NCBI RefSeq assembly: GCF_900112575.1
Contig: NZ_FOMH01000005.1
Location: 186,001 to 250,000 of the forward strand
Source of the DNA: Flavobacterium phragmitis
GTDB taxonomy: Bacteria; Bacteroidota; Bacteroidia; Flavobacteriales; Flavobacteriaceae
DNA: 64,000 nt
Direction of reading: 5' to 3'
Shown here: piece by piece, positions 18,916 to 28,521 of the stretch
Layout of the letters: each line of letters opens with the position of its first letter
How positions within the stretch are numbered: position 1 is the first letter of the stretch
Made by a program: the position numbers and the translations under genes
Notes under the pieces: generated by a model
Databases searched by the model: none
What the model saw: only the letters and a program-made list of their open reading frames with translations
Told to the model about the DNA's origin: nothing

Positions 18916-21183
18916 ATGAAATTCAAAAAAATAATATACTGTTGTGCAATTGTGAGCTCGCTAAATTTAGGAGCACAAACGGCAGAAAAAAAAACTTCTC
19001 ATGTAAATCCGTTTATTGGAACAGGAGCAGCACATGGTTCACCGCTTTCGGGAAATAATTATCCTGGAGCGACAGTACCATTCGGAATGGTGCAATTAAG
19101 TCCAGATACAAGAAACATACCCGATTGGAGTGTTGCAAGCGGTTACAATTATAACGATACCACCATTGCAGGTTTTAGTCACACACATCTAAGCGGAACT
19201 GGTGTAGCCGAATTATTTGACGTAATGTTGATGCCCTTCAGCGGTTCTGTTGTAAAAGAAGAAGCAGGACAGAATGCCTATCAGTCTAAATTTTCTCATG
19301 ACAAAGAATTTGCAAAACCGGGGTATTACAGTGTAGAACTTTTGGATTATCAAATAAAAGCAGAATTGACGGCAACAACACATGCCGGTTTTCATAAATA
19401 CAGTTTTCCTAAAAATAAAGAAGCTCATATTGTAATTGATTTAGATCATTCGATGAAAAAATCAGACTGGAATACGCGTGTTATTGCTTCTCAATTGTCT
19501 TTTCCGAATGATTATACCATTGAAGGATATCGCATCATTACAGGCTGGGCGCCAATGCGAAAAGTATATTTTCATGCCGAATTTTCACAGCCAATACTTC
19601 ATAATCATGTAGCAGATGGTGGTAATGTCTATGAGAATGCCAAAATAGTAAACGGAAATGCCATTAGGGCGATATTAGATTTTGATACTTCAAAAGAACA
19701 GGAGATTTTGGTAAAAGTCGGAATCTCTGCCACAAGTATCGAAAATGCTCGTCTGAATGTCCAGACTGAAATTCCTGTTTGGAATTTTGAGGCAATTGTA
19801 AATACCGCAGATGCTGTTTGGGAAAAAGAACTAAGCAAGATAAAAATTGAAGGCACGGAAGAACAAAAACAGATTTTCTATACGGCTTTGTATCATACAT
19901 TTATTCAGCCAAATACTTTGTCAGATGTTAATGGCGATTATCCGTCAGCAGATTTTACGGTTAGAAATTCATCCAAATCATATTATTCTACTTTTTCTTT
20001 GTGGGATACGTATCGCGGCGCGCATCCTTTGTACACTCTTTTACAGCCAGAACGTTCGGCTGATTTTGTAAACAGTATGCTGGCGTATTATAAAGTTTTC
20101 GGTTATTTACCAATCTGGCAGTTATGGGGACAGGAAAATTATTGTATGATAGGCAATCATGCTATTCCAGTTATTGTAGATGCTGTTTTGAAAAAAATCC
20201 CCGGAATTGATGCGGAAACGGCATTCGAAGCGCTAAAGAATTCTTCTTTGAGAGAACATCCCGGATCGCCTTTTGGAATATGGGAAAAGTATGGATATAT
20301 TCCTGAGAACCTGAAATCGCAGTCGGTTTCATTGACTTTAGAAATGGCTTATGATGATTGGTGTGTGGCCGAATTGGCGAAGAAATTAGTTAAAATTGAT
20401 GAATACAATCAGTTTGCAGAACGTTCTCAGTTTTATAAAAATTTATATGATAAAAAAATAAGTTTTTTCAGGGCAAAAGACGATAAAGGCAATTGGATTG
20501 GACCTTTTGATCCGTTAAAGTATGGAGCCAATGGCGGTTATCCGTTTACGGAAGGAAATGGCTGGCAGTACTTTTGGTATGTTCCCCAAGACGTCAAAGG
20601 ACTTATAAATTTGGTTGGTGGAAATAATGCCTTTACCAAAAAGCTAGATACCTTTTTCACCCTAGAAGACAAACCAGAAGAAGTAAATGATAATGCTTCG
20701 GGCTTCATCGGTCAATATGCGCACGGAAATGAACCAAGTCATCATATTGCGTATTTATACAATTATGCAGGTGAGCCATGGAAAACACAAAAATATACTG
20801 CTGATATTTTGAAAAAGATGTATAATACCACTTCATCAGGCTATTCTGGTAATGATGATTGCGGTGAACTTTCGGCTTGGTATATTTTCAGTTCAATAGG
20901 GTTTTATCCTGTCAATCCCGCAAATGGTGTTTATGTGATAGGTTCGCCACGATTGAAAGAAGCTTCTATAGAATTGAAAAACGGCAAGATTTTTAAAGTT
21001 ACAGCTAAAAACGTTTCAGATCAAAATAGCTACATTCAAAGTGCTAAACTGAATGGTAAAAGTTATACCAAGACTTTTGTAAAACATACAGATATTGAAG
21101 CTGGAGGCACTTTAGAATTTGTTATGGGACCAAAACCAAATAAAAACTGGGGAAGCAAATTAGAAGACAGACCTATTAATTAA
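18916..21183 (+). CDS. GH92 exo-alpha-mannosidase
   Basis: Calcium-dependent inverting alpha-mannosidase. A signal peptide ends near residue 20 (NLGAQ), and there is no lipobox. VNPFIGTGAAHGSPLSGNNYPGA and GYNYNDTTIAGFSHTHLSG are the family-typical N-terminal beta domain. The C-terminal (alpha/alpha)6 part holds FSLWDTYRGAHPLYTL and the catalytic-site block GYSGNDDCGELSAWYIFSSIGFYPV. The length of 755 residues is normal. Linkage (alpha-1,2, -1,3, -1,4 or -1,6) cannot be assigned by eye. Its presence beside GH2 and GH95 genes points to a mannose-containing glycan such as an N-glycan or an alpha-mannan branch. Confidence 0.95.
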   Translation: MKFKKIIYCCAIVSSLNLGAQTAEKKTSHVNPFIGTGAAHGSPLSGNNYPGATVPFGMVQLSPDTRNIPDWSVASGYNYNDTTIAGFSHTHLSGTGVAELFDVMLMPFSGSVVKEEAGQNAYQSKFSHDKEFAKPGYYSVELLDYQIKAELTATTHAGFHKYSFPKNKEAHIVIDLDHSMKKSDWNTRVIASQLSFPNDYTIEGYRIITGWAPMRKVYFHAEFSQPILHNHVADGGNVYENAKIVNGNAIRAILDFDTSKEQEILVKVGISATSIENARLNVQTEIPVWNFEAIVNTADAVWEKELSKIKIEGTEEQKQIFYTALYHTFIQPNTLSDVNGDYPSADFTVRNSSKSYYSTFSLWDTYRGAHPLYTLLQPERSADFVNSMLAYYKVFGYLPIWQLWGQENYCMIGNHAIPVIVDAVLKKIPGIDAETAFEALKNSSLREHPGSPFGIWEKYGYIPENLKSQSVSLTLEMAYDDWCVAELAKKLVKIDEYNQFAERSQFYKNLYDKKISFFRAKDDKGNWIGPFDPLKYGANGGYPFTEGNGWQYFWYVPQDVKGLINLVGGNNAFTKKLDTFFTLEDKPEEVNDNASGFIGQYAHGNEPSHHIAYLYNYAGEPWKTQKYTADILKKMYNTTSSGYSGNDDCGELSAWYIFSSIGFYPVNPANGVYVIGSPRLKEASIELKNGKIFKVTAKNVSDQNSYIQSAKLNGKSYTKTFVKHTDIEAGGTLEFVMGPKPNKNWGSKLEDRPIN

Positions 21184-21202
21184 ATTATTTGTTTTTTTCT
21201 CT

Positions 21203-21229
21203 CCTGCAAGATTTTCAAAACCTTGTAGG
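21203..21229. repeat. Dispersed palindrome of the CCTGCAAG...CTTGTAGG family
   Basis: Imperfect inverted repeat 20 bp after the GH92 stop, same family as 18640-18725. The convergent GH92 and DUF5107 genes face each other across this 374-bp gap. Confidence 0.7.
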
Positions 21230-21358
21230 TATAGAGTAGTACAATTGACCGCTAACTATACTCACTAAAGCACACTGATAAAACTGATTTACTTCGTAAA
21301 AATGGGGATTAAAAACGGATTTCTATTTTAAATTTTAAAAATCCGTGGTAATCTGCGT

Positions 21359-21374
21359 CTTCGCGTTAGCGAAG
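21359..21374. repeat. Short hairpin CTTCGC-GTTA-GCGAAG inside a degenerate repeat
   Basis: Six-bp perfect arms around a 4-nt loop, next to a segment AATCCGTGGTAATCTGCG that resembles 16252-16270. No coding signal is seen. Confidence 0.5.
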
Positions 21375-21453
21375 CCGTCTCATCTGTGTGCTATTTTTAA
21401 GATTAGTTAAAGTAACGGTTAGTCAAGTTGATTAGAAGTGAAAAAACTTATAT

Positions 21454-21535
21454 CTACAAGGTTTAGAAAACTTTGCAGGAATGCAATCCGATTATAAAAG
21501 CAAGACCCGACAGGTTTTTAAAACCTGTCGGGTCT
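21454..21535. repeat. Two palindromes in the convergent gap, one a perfect 33-mer
   Basis: 21454-21479 is an imperfect CTACAAGG/CTTTGCAG hairpin. 21503-21535 is a perfect palindrome with 16-bp arms (AGACCCGACAGGTTTT and its complement) around one central base. It lies 22 bp beyond the DUF5107 stop, so it may act as a bidirectional transcript end. Confidence 0.8.
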
Positions 21536-21557
21536 ACTGTTAAAAATAGTTACTAAC

Positions 21558-24500
21558 TTAAACAGAAATGGATTCCTCGTTTTTCAATAAAGATAAATGT
21601 ATCGTAACTCCAGAATGGCTTTTCTCTTCAGAAAGCACAGTGGTAAAACTTTCCTCTGCCTGCATCTTTTTATCCAATCCCATAAAACCTAATCCCTGCA
21701 TGTACAAACAATGAATTTTATTACGCTTGTCCAGATCATCTTCCCAGATCATTAAATCGGGTAAGGAAACAGCAAAATAATCAATGGTTACATGATCGTT
21801 TAGATGCTTTTGTCCGTAAGCAGCTAATTTTTCAAAACGTTTATTGGCTTCGGCAGGATTGTTTAATTTTAAATGAGCCAAACCTTGATAGAAAATTTTA
21901 TCCGGCTGTTGGTCATTATAGAAAATTGCCGCTGTTGGTTCTTCTAATCCCTGAGTTGCTTTATGCCACCAGTTATTCGCTTCTTCTAAATTATTTTTCT
22001 TTTCAAAAGCTACTCCAAGCCAATAATGAATATCATTTTCTTGTGCGCCCGGCAGTTTTCCTTCTCCCAGATTTTCAGGATAAATTTGCGCCTGTTCTAG
22101 AAGTTCAATCGATTTATCATAATGGCCTTCAGAAATCTGTTGTTTTGCAATTTCAATTAAAGAAATAAGATATTGTCCGCTCACTTTTCCTTCACCGCCT
22201 TCCCACGGGTGAAATTTTCTATTTTGTAATAAAGTCAGCGCTTTGTCATGTTTGCCTAAGAGATTGTACAAAGCCACTCTTTCTAAATAAACATCATCTC
22301 TCTGAATAACTAATTCTAAATGTTTTTCTAAGAAAGCCAGCCTGAAGACTAAATCTCTATTTAAACGTTTGTACAATTGATCCAATTCCATTAAAATTCT
22401 AGAATCTTCTACATCTAAAGAAAATGCTTTTTCTAAACTTGAAAGCGCTTTTTGTTCATCATTTAATTTATTGTAATAAGCCAATGACAAGTTTCTATGA
22501 ACAGTTGGAAATGTGTCATCTATTGCTGCCGATTTTTCCCAACAGGAAATCGCATCATCATAAAATTTCGAAGCATACCAGAAGTTTCCTAAATAATACA
22601 AAGCTTTGGCATCATGAGTCTGTTTCTGAATTACTTCAGAAAGAACTAAAGCCGCTTCAATCTGATTTGGAAAACAATAATCCGGTTTTGCCTGAGAAGC
22701 CATTTGGAAACATTTTTCGGCTTGACCGACATCATTTAACTTTTCATAAAATGAACCCGCAAAATACCACGCCATCGGATAGGTGTTTTCATCTTTCAGT
22801 CCTTCATTTAATAATGAAGCAGCTTCTTCATATAAACCGGCCGCATTGTAATCTAAAGCATATTCGATATAAGTATGAATGTTATTTCGGATAAGCGCAT
22901 TTAGATAATCCAAATCCTTTTTATCATTACTCAAAATATATTTTTCATACAATAAACCAAAATTAAAGCCGTCATTTTTTAAATAACTGTTGATTAAATC
23001 AACTGCTTTTTCTTTTTGATTTAACTTTCTAAGAAACGCTGCTTGCAAATGCACTGCTTTATGATCTTCGGTGTTTTTTGAAATGGCTTTTTTGATATGT
23101 TCCAATGCCAATTCATAATCGCCTTTTAAAGCATCAAGCTGTGCCACATAAAAATATCCCTGATTCTGCCAAGCCGCATTCCATGTAGATTTGTAAAAAG
23201 CATCGTAAGCCTGTTCATTTTTGTTTTGATATTTAAGGCAAAGCCCCAAATTGAAATAAGCCTCACCATCATACGGATTCGGATTGCGTTGTGTCAACGT
23301 TTTGATCGCAGCTCTGAAATAAGGTTCGCTTTCTGCAAATTTTGCTCTTCGCATCAGCCATAATCCCATTGCATTATTGCATCGAACATCGCCAGAATCA
23401 CGTTTTAAGGCTTCTTCGTAATACGGAATTGGACTGTAAGTAGCGTGTCTGTATTGTTCTAAATGTTGTGCTGTCAGAAACAACTGTTCGTTATTTTCTA
23501 TGTTTTCAGGAGCAAGTGCAGGTTTGGCGGCTTCTGGGATTTCATCTTCATTTTGTCCTTCGTAAACCCAGTCAACTAGAACTTTGTTAGCTGCATCGGT
23601 TACAGAAATCGATAAGCCTTCTAAAGAAACATTCGCAAAATCAATAGTTTCTTCAAATGAATTGTTTGGAGAAGCATCGTATTGTTTTTGTAATAAAACA
23701 ACATCATTATTTTTTAAAGTAACGGTTGTTTTAGGATAAACGCCTGTTGTGTACGCTTTAATGACTAATTTATTGTCAACACTCTCCAGATTAACCATCG
23801 CGTTTTTAGTAGCATTTTTAACAATACCCAAATCTCGGTACGGCATAAAATATTGCGTAAATTCCTTTTGTTCACCCGGCATAATCCAAGTAAAATCTGG
23901 CTGATTATCTGTGTAGACACCACACATCAATTCGATATATGGACCATCTTCATCGGTAAGATTGCGATCCCAGGCACGTCCGAAATCGCCATGTCCCCAA
24001 GTCCATTGTTTTTTTCCAGGAGAAACATGATGATTGGCAACGTGCAGTAAACCACCTTTTGAATCATTTTCGTAACCGCCTACAAAATTATATTTGGATG
24101 CAATGGCCATATAAGATGTCGGAACCGGAATATTTTTATAACGAGAAATATCAGTTCCTGGCGAATAATCTACTTTGTAATACGTTCCTTTTGCAATTGG
24201 AAATGATGAAACATCACGTTTACCGTGATCAAAAACAGCGTTTACATCAGGCGGAAAAACCGATTGATAATCGTCGTTTACTTTAACTGCAGGATTAGCC
24301 CACCATAAAAAAGTCTGTGGGAACGATGTTCTGTTGTACAATTGTGCTTTAATTTCCAAGTAAGCTTTATCAGGATACAATCTAAAACCAGCCATACCTT
24401 TGGTTCTAAACATGCGTTCCACTTCACTGCACCAAACAGTTGCGCTTCCGTCTTCATGTTCTTCGATTTTAAAATCAACAGGATCAAAAGTGGTTGGTCT

Positions 24501-24869
24501 ATGGTGCTGAGGCCAGTTAAATTCAATTCCACCAGAAATCCAAGGACCTGTAAGTCCAACCAATGCAGGTTTTACAACCTGATTGTAATAGACAAAATGA
24601 CGTTCTTTGGTTTTGTCATACGCCATATGAACTCTTCCGCCAAGTTCAGGCAGAATCATTATTTTAATGAATTCATTTTCAAGATATACGGCTTGATATT
24701 CTTTATCTGTTTTTTCATCCGCGATTTTTTCAATAACCGGATAAGGATATACCGATCCGTTACTTCCCTGATACACTCTTTTCTCAATAAATACAGGATT
24801 TTTTTCAGGTTTGCCCACCTCATAAGTTGGCAGGATTATTTTTTCCTTCCAAACATTTACTTTTTGCAT
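21558..24869 (-). CDS. DUF5107 domain protein with C-terminal TPR array
   Basis: A 1103-residue protein without signal peptide, so probably cytoplasmic. About residues 1-340 match the DUF5107 type (IMILPELGGRVHMAYDKTKERHFVYYNQ, GLTGPWISGGIEFNWPQHHRPTT), which looks like a galactose-mutarotase-fold sugar-binding or sugar-processing sandwich. About residues 440-1040 are tetratricopeptide repeats (YNAAGLYEEAASLLNEGL, LYYLGNFWYASKFYDDAISCWEKSA). Its start is 18 bp after the MFS porter stop, so the two are an operon. The reaction is not known to me. Context suggests it acts on the sugar brought in by the porter, perhaps as an epimerase-like or hydrolytic enzyme. Confidence 0.8.
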   Translation of the reverse strand: MQKVNVWKEKIILPTYEVGKPEKNPVFIEKRVYQGSNGSVYPYPVIEKIADEKTDKEYQAVYLENEFIKIMILPELGGRVHMAYDKTKERHFVYYNQVVKPALVGLTGPWISGGIEFNWPQHHRPTTFDPVDFKIEEHEDGSATVWCSEVERMFRTKGMAGFRLYPDKAYLEIKAQLYNRTSFPQTFLWWANPAVKVNDDYQSVFPPDVNAVFDHGKRDVSSFPIAKGTYYKVDYSPGTDISRYKNIPVPTSYMAIASKYNFVGGYENDSKGGLLHVANHHVSPGKKQWTWGHGDFGRAWDRNLTDEDGPYIELMCGVYTDNQPDFTWIMPGEQKEFTQYFMPYRDLGIVKNATKNAMVNLESVDNKLVIKAYTTGVYPKTTVTLKNNDVVLLQKQYDASPNNSFEETIDFANVSLEGLSISVTDAANKVLVDWVYEGQNEDEIPEAAKPALAPENIENNEQLFLTAQHLEQYRHATYSPIPYYEEALKRDSGDVRCNNAMGLWLMRRAKFAESEPYFRAAIKTLTQRNPNPYDGEAYFNLGLCLKYQNKNEQAYDAFYKSTWNAAWQNQGYFYVAQLDALKGDYELALEHIKKAISKNTEDHKAVHLQAAFLRKLNQKEKAVDLINSYLKNDGFNFGLLYEKYILSNDKKDLDYLNALIRNNIHTYIEYALDYNAAGLYEEAASLLNEGLKDENTYPMAWYFAGSFYEKLNDVGQAEKCFQMASQAKPDYCFPNQIEAALVLSEVIQKQTHDAKALYYLGNFWYASKFYDDAISCWEKSAAIDDTFPTVHRNLSLAYYNKLNDEQKALSSLEKAFSLDVEDSRILMELDQLYKRLNRDLVFRLAFLEKHLELVIQRDDVYLERVALYNLLGKHDKALTLLQNRKFHPWEGGEGKVSGQYLISLIEIAKQQISEGHYDKSIELLEQAQIYPENLGEGKLPGAQENDIHYWLGVAFEKKNNLEEANNWWHKATQGLEEPTAAIFYNDQQPDKIFYQGLAHLKLNNPAEANKRFEKLAAYGQKHLNDHVTIDYFAVSLPDLMIWEDDLDKRNKIHCLYMQGLGFMGLDKKMQAEESFTTVLSEEKSHSGVTIHLSLLKNEESISV

Positions 24870-24887
24870 GATGTAATGAAATTTAAA

Positions 24888-26294
24888 TTATTGAATATGT
24901 TTTGATTGATCAGAAGCCATAAGCTCCTCAATCTCTTCAAGACTTTTGTTTTTCGTTTCAGGAAGTTTTCTGAAAACAAATAGAAATCCTAAGGCACAGA
25001 TAATTCCGTACAGCCAGAAAGTGCCTGACGTGCCCAGATAGTTGTTGAAAATTGGAAAGGTTTGAACCAATAGCGCAGATGCAATCCAGAGTGCAAATGT
25101 GGCAACAGACATTGCAACACCTCTGATTCGGTTAGGGAAAATTTCAGATAAAATAACCCAGGTAATAGGAGCAAGGGACATTGCATAGATAGCAATGGCT
25201 AATAATACCAATAAAAGCAATGGGAATCCAGTAACGCTGGTGTAATAAAAATATCCTAGTAAAGCATAAATAACAGCAAGTGCTCCAGAACCAAATAACA
25301 TTAATTTTTTGCGGCCTAATTTGTCTACAGTTCCCATCGCAACTAAAGTGAAAACTAAATTAATGCTTCCTGTTATCACAATGTTCATGAAGAGATCATT
25401 GATGCTGTAACCAGCTGATACAAAGATTTCTTGAGCATAATTGAATATAATATTAATACCACACCACTGCTGGAAGGCAGCCAATATAATTCCAATGAAT
25501 AAGATTGAGAACGCTTTTTTGTCGAATAATGTTTTGAAATTGGTTTTTTCGCTCTCGTGTGTAAAGCTTTCTTTAATTTTTGAAAGTTCTTCTTTTGCAT
25601 AAGAAACTCCACCAATTTTAGCAAGAGTATCTTCTGCCGAATTTTGGCTGTCTTTTTTAGCCAAATATCTTGGACTTTCTGGAATTAAAAACATTAAAAT
25701 GAAGAAAAGCACAGCTGGAAAAAATCCTGCCCAAAACATCCATCGCCATCCAGTTTGTCCGTTCCAAGACGCAAGAATTTGTTCGTGAGAATAACCAGTT
25801 GGAATCACTTCTGTGATTAGCATATTGGTAATCTGTGCTGCAAGAATACCAATAACTACTGTAAGCTGATTTATGGATACAAAGAGCCCTCTTGTTTCCT
25901 GAGGTGCAATTTCGGCAATGTATAAAGGCGAAATAGTAGAGGCAACTCCAATTCCGAGTCCTCCAATAATACGCCACATAATAAATATGTTGAAAGTTTC
26001 TGAAGCTCCTGTTCCAATTGCAGATAATGAGAATAATACAGCAGCGACAATAAGCAAAGGACGTCTTCCGTATGTGTCGGCTAGTTTTCCTGCAACAGCG
26101 GCACCAGCCACACAGCCAAAAAGGGCGCTACTCATCGCCCAGCCCTGAAGAGCAGGAGAATCTGAAATGCCAAAGTAAATTTCGTAAAATGGTTTTGCTC
26201 CGCCAATAACAACCCAGTCATAGCCAAAGAGTAAACCACCCAGTGCTGCGACAAGGCTGATTGATAGTAAAAAGGTATAATTATAGTTTTTCAT
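24888..26294 (-). CDS. MFS sugar porter (XylE/GLUT-type sugar:H+ symporter)
   Basis: Inner-membrane transporter of 468 residues with 12 predicted segments. Sugar porter signatures are GGLLFGYDWVVIGG in TM1, RIIGGLGIGVAS, PESPRYLAKK at the central loop, QQWCGINIIFNYAQEIF in TM7, and PETKNKSLEEIEELM at the C-terminus. It probably imports a monosaccharide released in the periplasm. It is transcribed ahead of the DUF5107-TPR gene. I see no clear promoter in the 127 bp upstream, so it may be co-transcribed with the AraC gene or depend on an activator. Confidence 0.92.
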   Translation of the reverse strand: MKNYNYTFLLSISLVAALGGLLFGYDWVVIGGAKPFYEIYFGISDSPALQGWAMSSALFGCVAGAAVAGKLADTYGRRPLLIVAAVLFSLSAIGTGASETFNIFIMWRIIGGLGIGVASTISPLYIAEIAPQETRGLFVSINQLTVVIGILAAQITNMLITEVIPTGYSHEQILASWNGQTGWRWMFWAGFFPAVLFFILMFLIPESPRYLAKKDSQNSAEDTLAKIGGVSYAKEELSKIKESFTHESEKTNFKTLFDKKAFSILFIGIILAAFQQWCGINIIFNYAQEIFVSAGYSINDLFMNIVITGSINLVFTLVAMGTVDKLGRKKLMLFGSGALAVIYALLGYFYYTSVTGFPLLLLVLLAIAIYAMSLAPITWVILSEIFPNRIRGVAMSVATFALWIASALLVQTFPIFNNYLGTSGTFWLYGIICALGFLFVFRKLPETKNKSLEEIEELMASDQSKHIQ

Positions 26295-26421
26295 AAAAAG
26301 GTTTTATAGCTTTTGTAAAATTAGCGGAATCGGAACCTTTGATTTATGGATATTTTTTTTGAATAGATGGATTATAATCTGATTTTTTGAATGTCTGCGT
26401 TAAAATACGAAAACAATTGCG

Positions 26422-27378
26422 TTACTGTTTGTATTCTGTGCGATATTGTATAGGCGAAGTGCTCATTACTTTTTTAAACAAACGAGAGAAATATAACGGA
26501 TCATTAAAGCCTAAATTAAAACTGATCTCTTTTATGCTCATAGTCGTAAAACTGAGATACTGACAGGCTTTCTGCATTTTTAAATAGTTGAAATAATGTA
26601 TAGGAGAATAGCCGGTCTGTTTCTTGAATAAGGTGAAAAAATGAGAAGGCGAATAATTAAAATAAGCCGCCACATCGTTTATTTTTAAGGATATATCCAG
26701 ATGTTTTTTCATGTAATCAATTGCCGATTCAATAGTATTATCCTCTGAAAATTTTCGGTTCTTTTGAATGAAATATTTCTCGTACAAAAAAGTATTCAGT
26801 AGCTGCCATAACGAAAGATTCGCAAATTCTAGATTGCTGGCGCTGTAACCGTCTTCCATAACATCTAATATGTTTTCAAACAGTTCGATACGTCTTTCTT
26901 CAAGAGATAGCTGAGGTGCAGAATCTGGAAATTCGGTTATGAATTTTTCATAAAAATGAGTTGCCTGAGATCCTGTAAAATGAATCCAGTAAATACTCCA
27001 CGGATTTTGTTTTAAAGCATAATAATCATGTGCAATTTCGGGAGGTATAATATAAAAGGTATTCACTTTAAGTGTTATCGTTTTGTTTTCTTTACTGATA
27101 ATGCCTTCTCCTTTATAGCAATAAATCAAAATGTATTGTTTACTTCCATGTTTTCTTTTCATAGAATGATGACTCGCATTTGGAAAAACACCGATATCGG
27201 TGAAATACAAACTCGCTATAAGCGGATTCTTTTTAATAATCGAAAGTATGTTTTTTGGAATTACAATCATTCTTTGTCCCAAAAAACCTTCTTTGACTTT
27301 TATCTTTTCTTTTTGTGCTGAATTTTTCATAGCCCTGATCGTGTTTTTCAAATATCGTAATTTAATCCATGCTTTCAC
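26422..27378 (-). CDS. AraC-family transcriptional regulator with N-terminal cupin domain
   Basis: The N-terminal sugar-sensing cupin is visible in LIYCYKGEGIISKENKTITLKVNTFYIIPPEIAHDYYA. The C-terminal double helix-turn-helix spans about residues 215-318 (LKINDVAAYFNYSPSHFFTLFKKQTGYSP and IKEISFNLGFNDPLYFSRLFKKVMSTSPIQYR). The first 16 residues are very basic and unlike the family. A start at Met17 (27330) gives the more usual beginning MKNSAQKEKIKVKEGFLGQR, so the true 5' end may be 27330. It is divergent from aldose 1-epimerase and upstream of the sugar porter, and probably activates one or both in response to a sugar. Confidence 0.9.
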   Translation of the reverse strand: MKAWIKLRYLKNTIRAMKNSAQKEKIKVKEGFLGQRMIVIPKNILSIIKKNPLIASLYFTDIGVFPNASHHSMKRKHGSKQYILIYCYKGEGIISKENKTITLKVNTFYIIPPEIAHDYYALKQNPWSIYWIHFTGSQATHFYEKFITEFPDSAPQLSLEERRIELFENILDVMEDGYSASNLEFANLSLWQLLNTFLYEKYFIQKNRKFSEDNTIESAIDYMKKHLDISLKINDVAAYFNYSPSHFFTLFKKQTGYSPIHYFNYLKMQKACQYLSFTTMSIKEISFNLGFNDPLYFSRLFKKVMSTSPIQYRTEYKQ

Positions 27379-27392
27379 AAAAAAAGTCCATT

Positions 27393-27420
27393 TTGAGAAT
27401 AATAATCAAAACTAAATTTG
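27393..27420 (+). promoter_or_regulatory. Promoter of the epimerase-GH97 operon
   Basis: TTG at 27393-27395 and TAAATTTG at 27413-27420 with a 17-bp spacer fit the Bacteroidota promoter. The start point would be near 27427, 39 bp upstream of the epimerase start. It lies in the divergent gap with the AraC gene, the natural place for its operator. Confidence 0.65.
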
Positions 27421-27465
27421 AAAAACTATACTAACCTTAATCTTTCTAATCATTTTTAAAACCAT

Positions 27466-28491
27466 ATGAATTCCTTAAATAGTATTGTTTGTGAACCTTT
27501 TGGCCAATACGGCGGAAAGGAAATTTTCAAATTTAAAATTACAAATGTTCATAGTAATACTATTGAACTATTGAATTATGGAGCCATAGTAAAATCCATA
27601 ATGATGCCTGATAATTTTGGAAATAGAGAAAATATAGTTTTAGGATTTCCCACTTTAGAAGGCTATGTTAAAGATCAGGCTTATATAGGAGCAACAGTTG
27701 GTCGTTTTGCCAACAGAATTAATAATGCGGCATTTTCTATCGAAAATAATACTTACTATCTCGATAAAAACGATGGTAAAAACAATAATCATAGTGGTTG
27801 GGCTGGATTTAATAACAAAGTGTTTGATTTTATTGTAGAAGAAGATGCCGTAATTTTTATGCTTGAAAGCCAAGACGGAGAAGGCGGTTTTCCGGGAAAT
27901 TTGAAAACCAAAATAATCTATCAATGGACAGATAAAAATGAATTAAAAATTGATTTTTGGGCTGAAGCCGATGAAGCAACGCCTTTAAACTTTACGAATC
28001 ATTCGTACTTTAATTTATCAGGTTGCAAAGAAAAAATACAGCATCATAACCTAAAAATTGAGGCGGATAAAATACTGGAAAGTACAGAAGATTATATTCC
28101 GACAGGCAAAATTATAGATGCAGGACAATATTCTTTTGATGGTCAAAAATTAGGTGATGTTACGAAAGATGCCGGTTTGAATACCTATTACATTTTTAAC
28201 AAAAATAAAAGGGACAAAAACGCTGTTTGTGAATTGTCTGATGAAAAATCAGGAAGAATAATGCGGGTTTATACTTCGTATCCAGGTGTGCAGTTGTATA
28301 CAGGAGATTATTTAAATAGTACAATAATCGGTGAACATTCCAAACGCTATACTTCTTTTGACGGACTTTGTTTGGAATGCCAATATTTTCCTGATAGCCC
28401 GAATCATGCTCATTTTCCTAATACGATATTCAAATCGGGACAGGTTTATAATGAAACGATTACATACACTTTTGATATTCAAAAAAAATAA
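27466..28491 (+). CDS. galM: Aldose 1-epimerase (galactose mutarotase)
   Basis: Interconverts alpha and beta anomers of galactose or glucose. Family motifs are GATVGRFANRINNA, the histidine of NFTNHSYFNLSG, PGVQLYTGDYL, and the catalytic Glu in CLECQYFPDSPNH. The length of 341 residues fits. No clear signal peptide is present, so the enzyme is probably cytoplasmic. It is 30 bp upstream of the GH97 gene and in the same operon. Mutarotation would feed galactose released by the several alpha-galactosidases into the Leloir pathway. Confidence 0.92.
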   Translation: MNSLNSIVCEPFGQYGGKEIFKFKITNVHSNTIELLNYGAIVKSIMMPDNFGNRENIVLGFPTLEGYVKDQAYIGATVGRFANRINNAAFSIENNTYYLDKNDGKNNNHSGWAGFNNKVFDFIVEEDAVIFMLESQDGEGGFPGNLKTKIIYQWTDKNELKIDFWAEADEATPLNFTNHSYFNLSGCKEKIQHHNLKIEADKILESTEDYIPTGKIIDAGQYSFDGQKLGDVTKDAGLNTYYIFNKNKRDKNAVCELSDEKSGRIMRVYTSYPGVQLYTGDYLNSTIIGEHSKRYTSFDGLCLECQYFPDSPNHAHFPNTIFKSGQVYNETITYTFDIQKK

Positions 28492-28521
28492 ATTCTATCT
28501 ATCACCTCTAAAAATTATACC

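Noticed and set aside
7681-21535. CRISPR array
   Set aside because: The repeats are palindromes scattered over 14 kb, with no regular spacing and no cas genes.
22424-22894. 156-codon plus-strand frame antisense to the TPR region
   Set aside because: Antisense shadow of the TPR repeats with no family-like features.
24342-24905. 187-codon plus-strand frame antisense to DUF5107
   Set aside because: It is antisense to a clear coding region, composition is unlike neighbouring proteins, and it has no motif.
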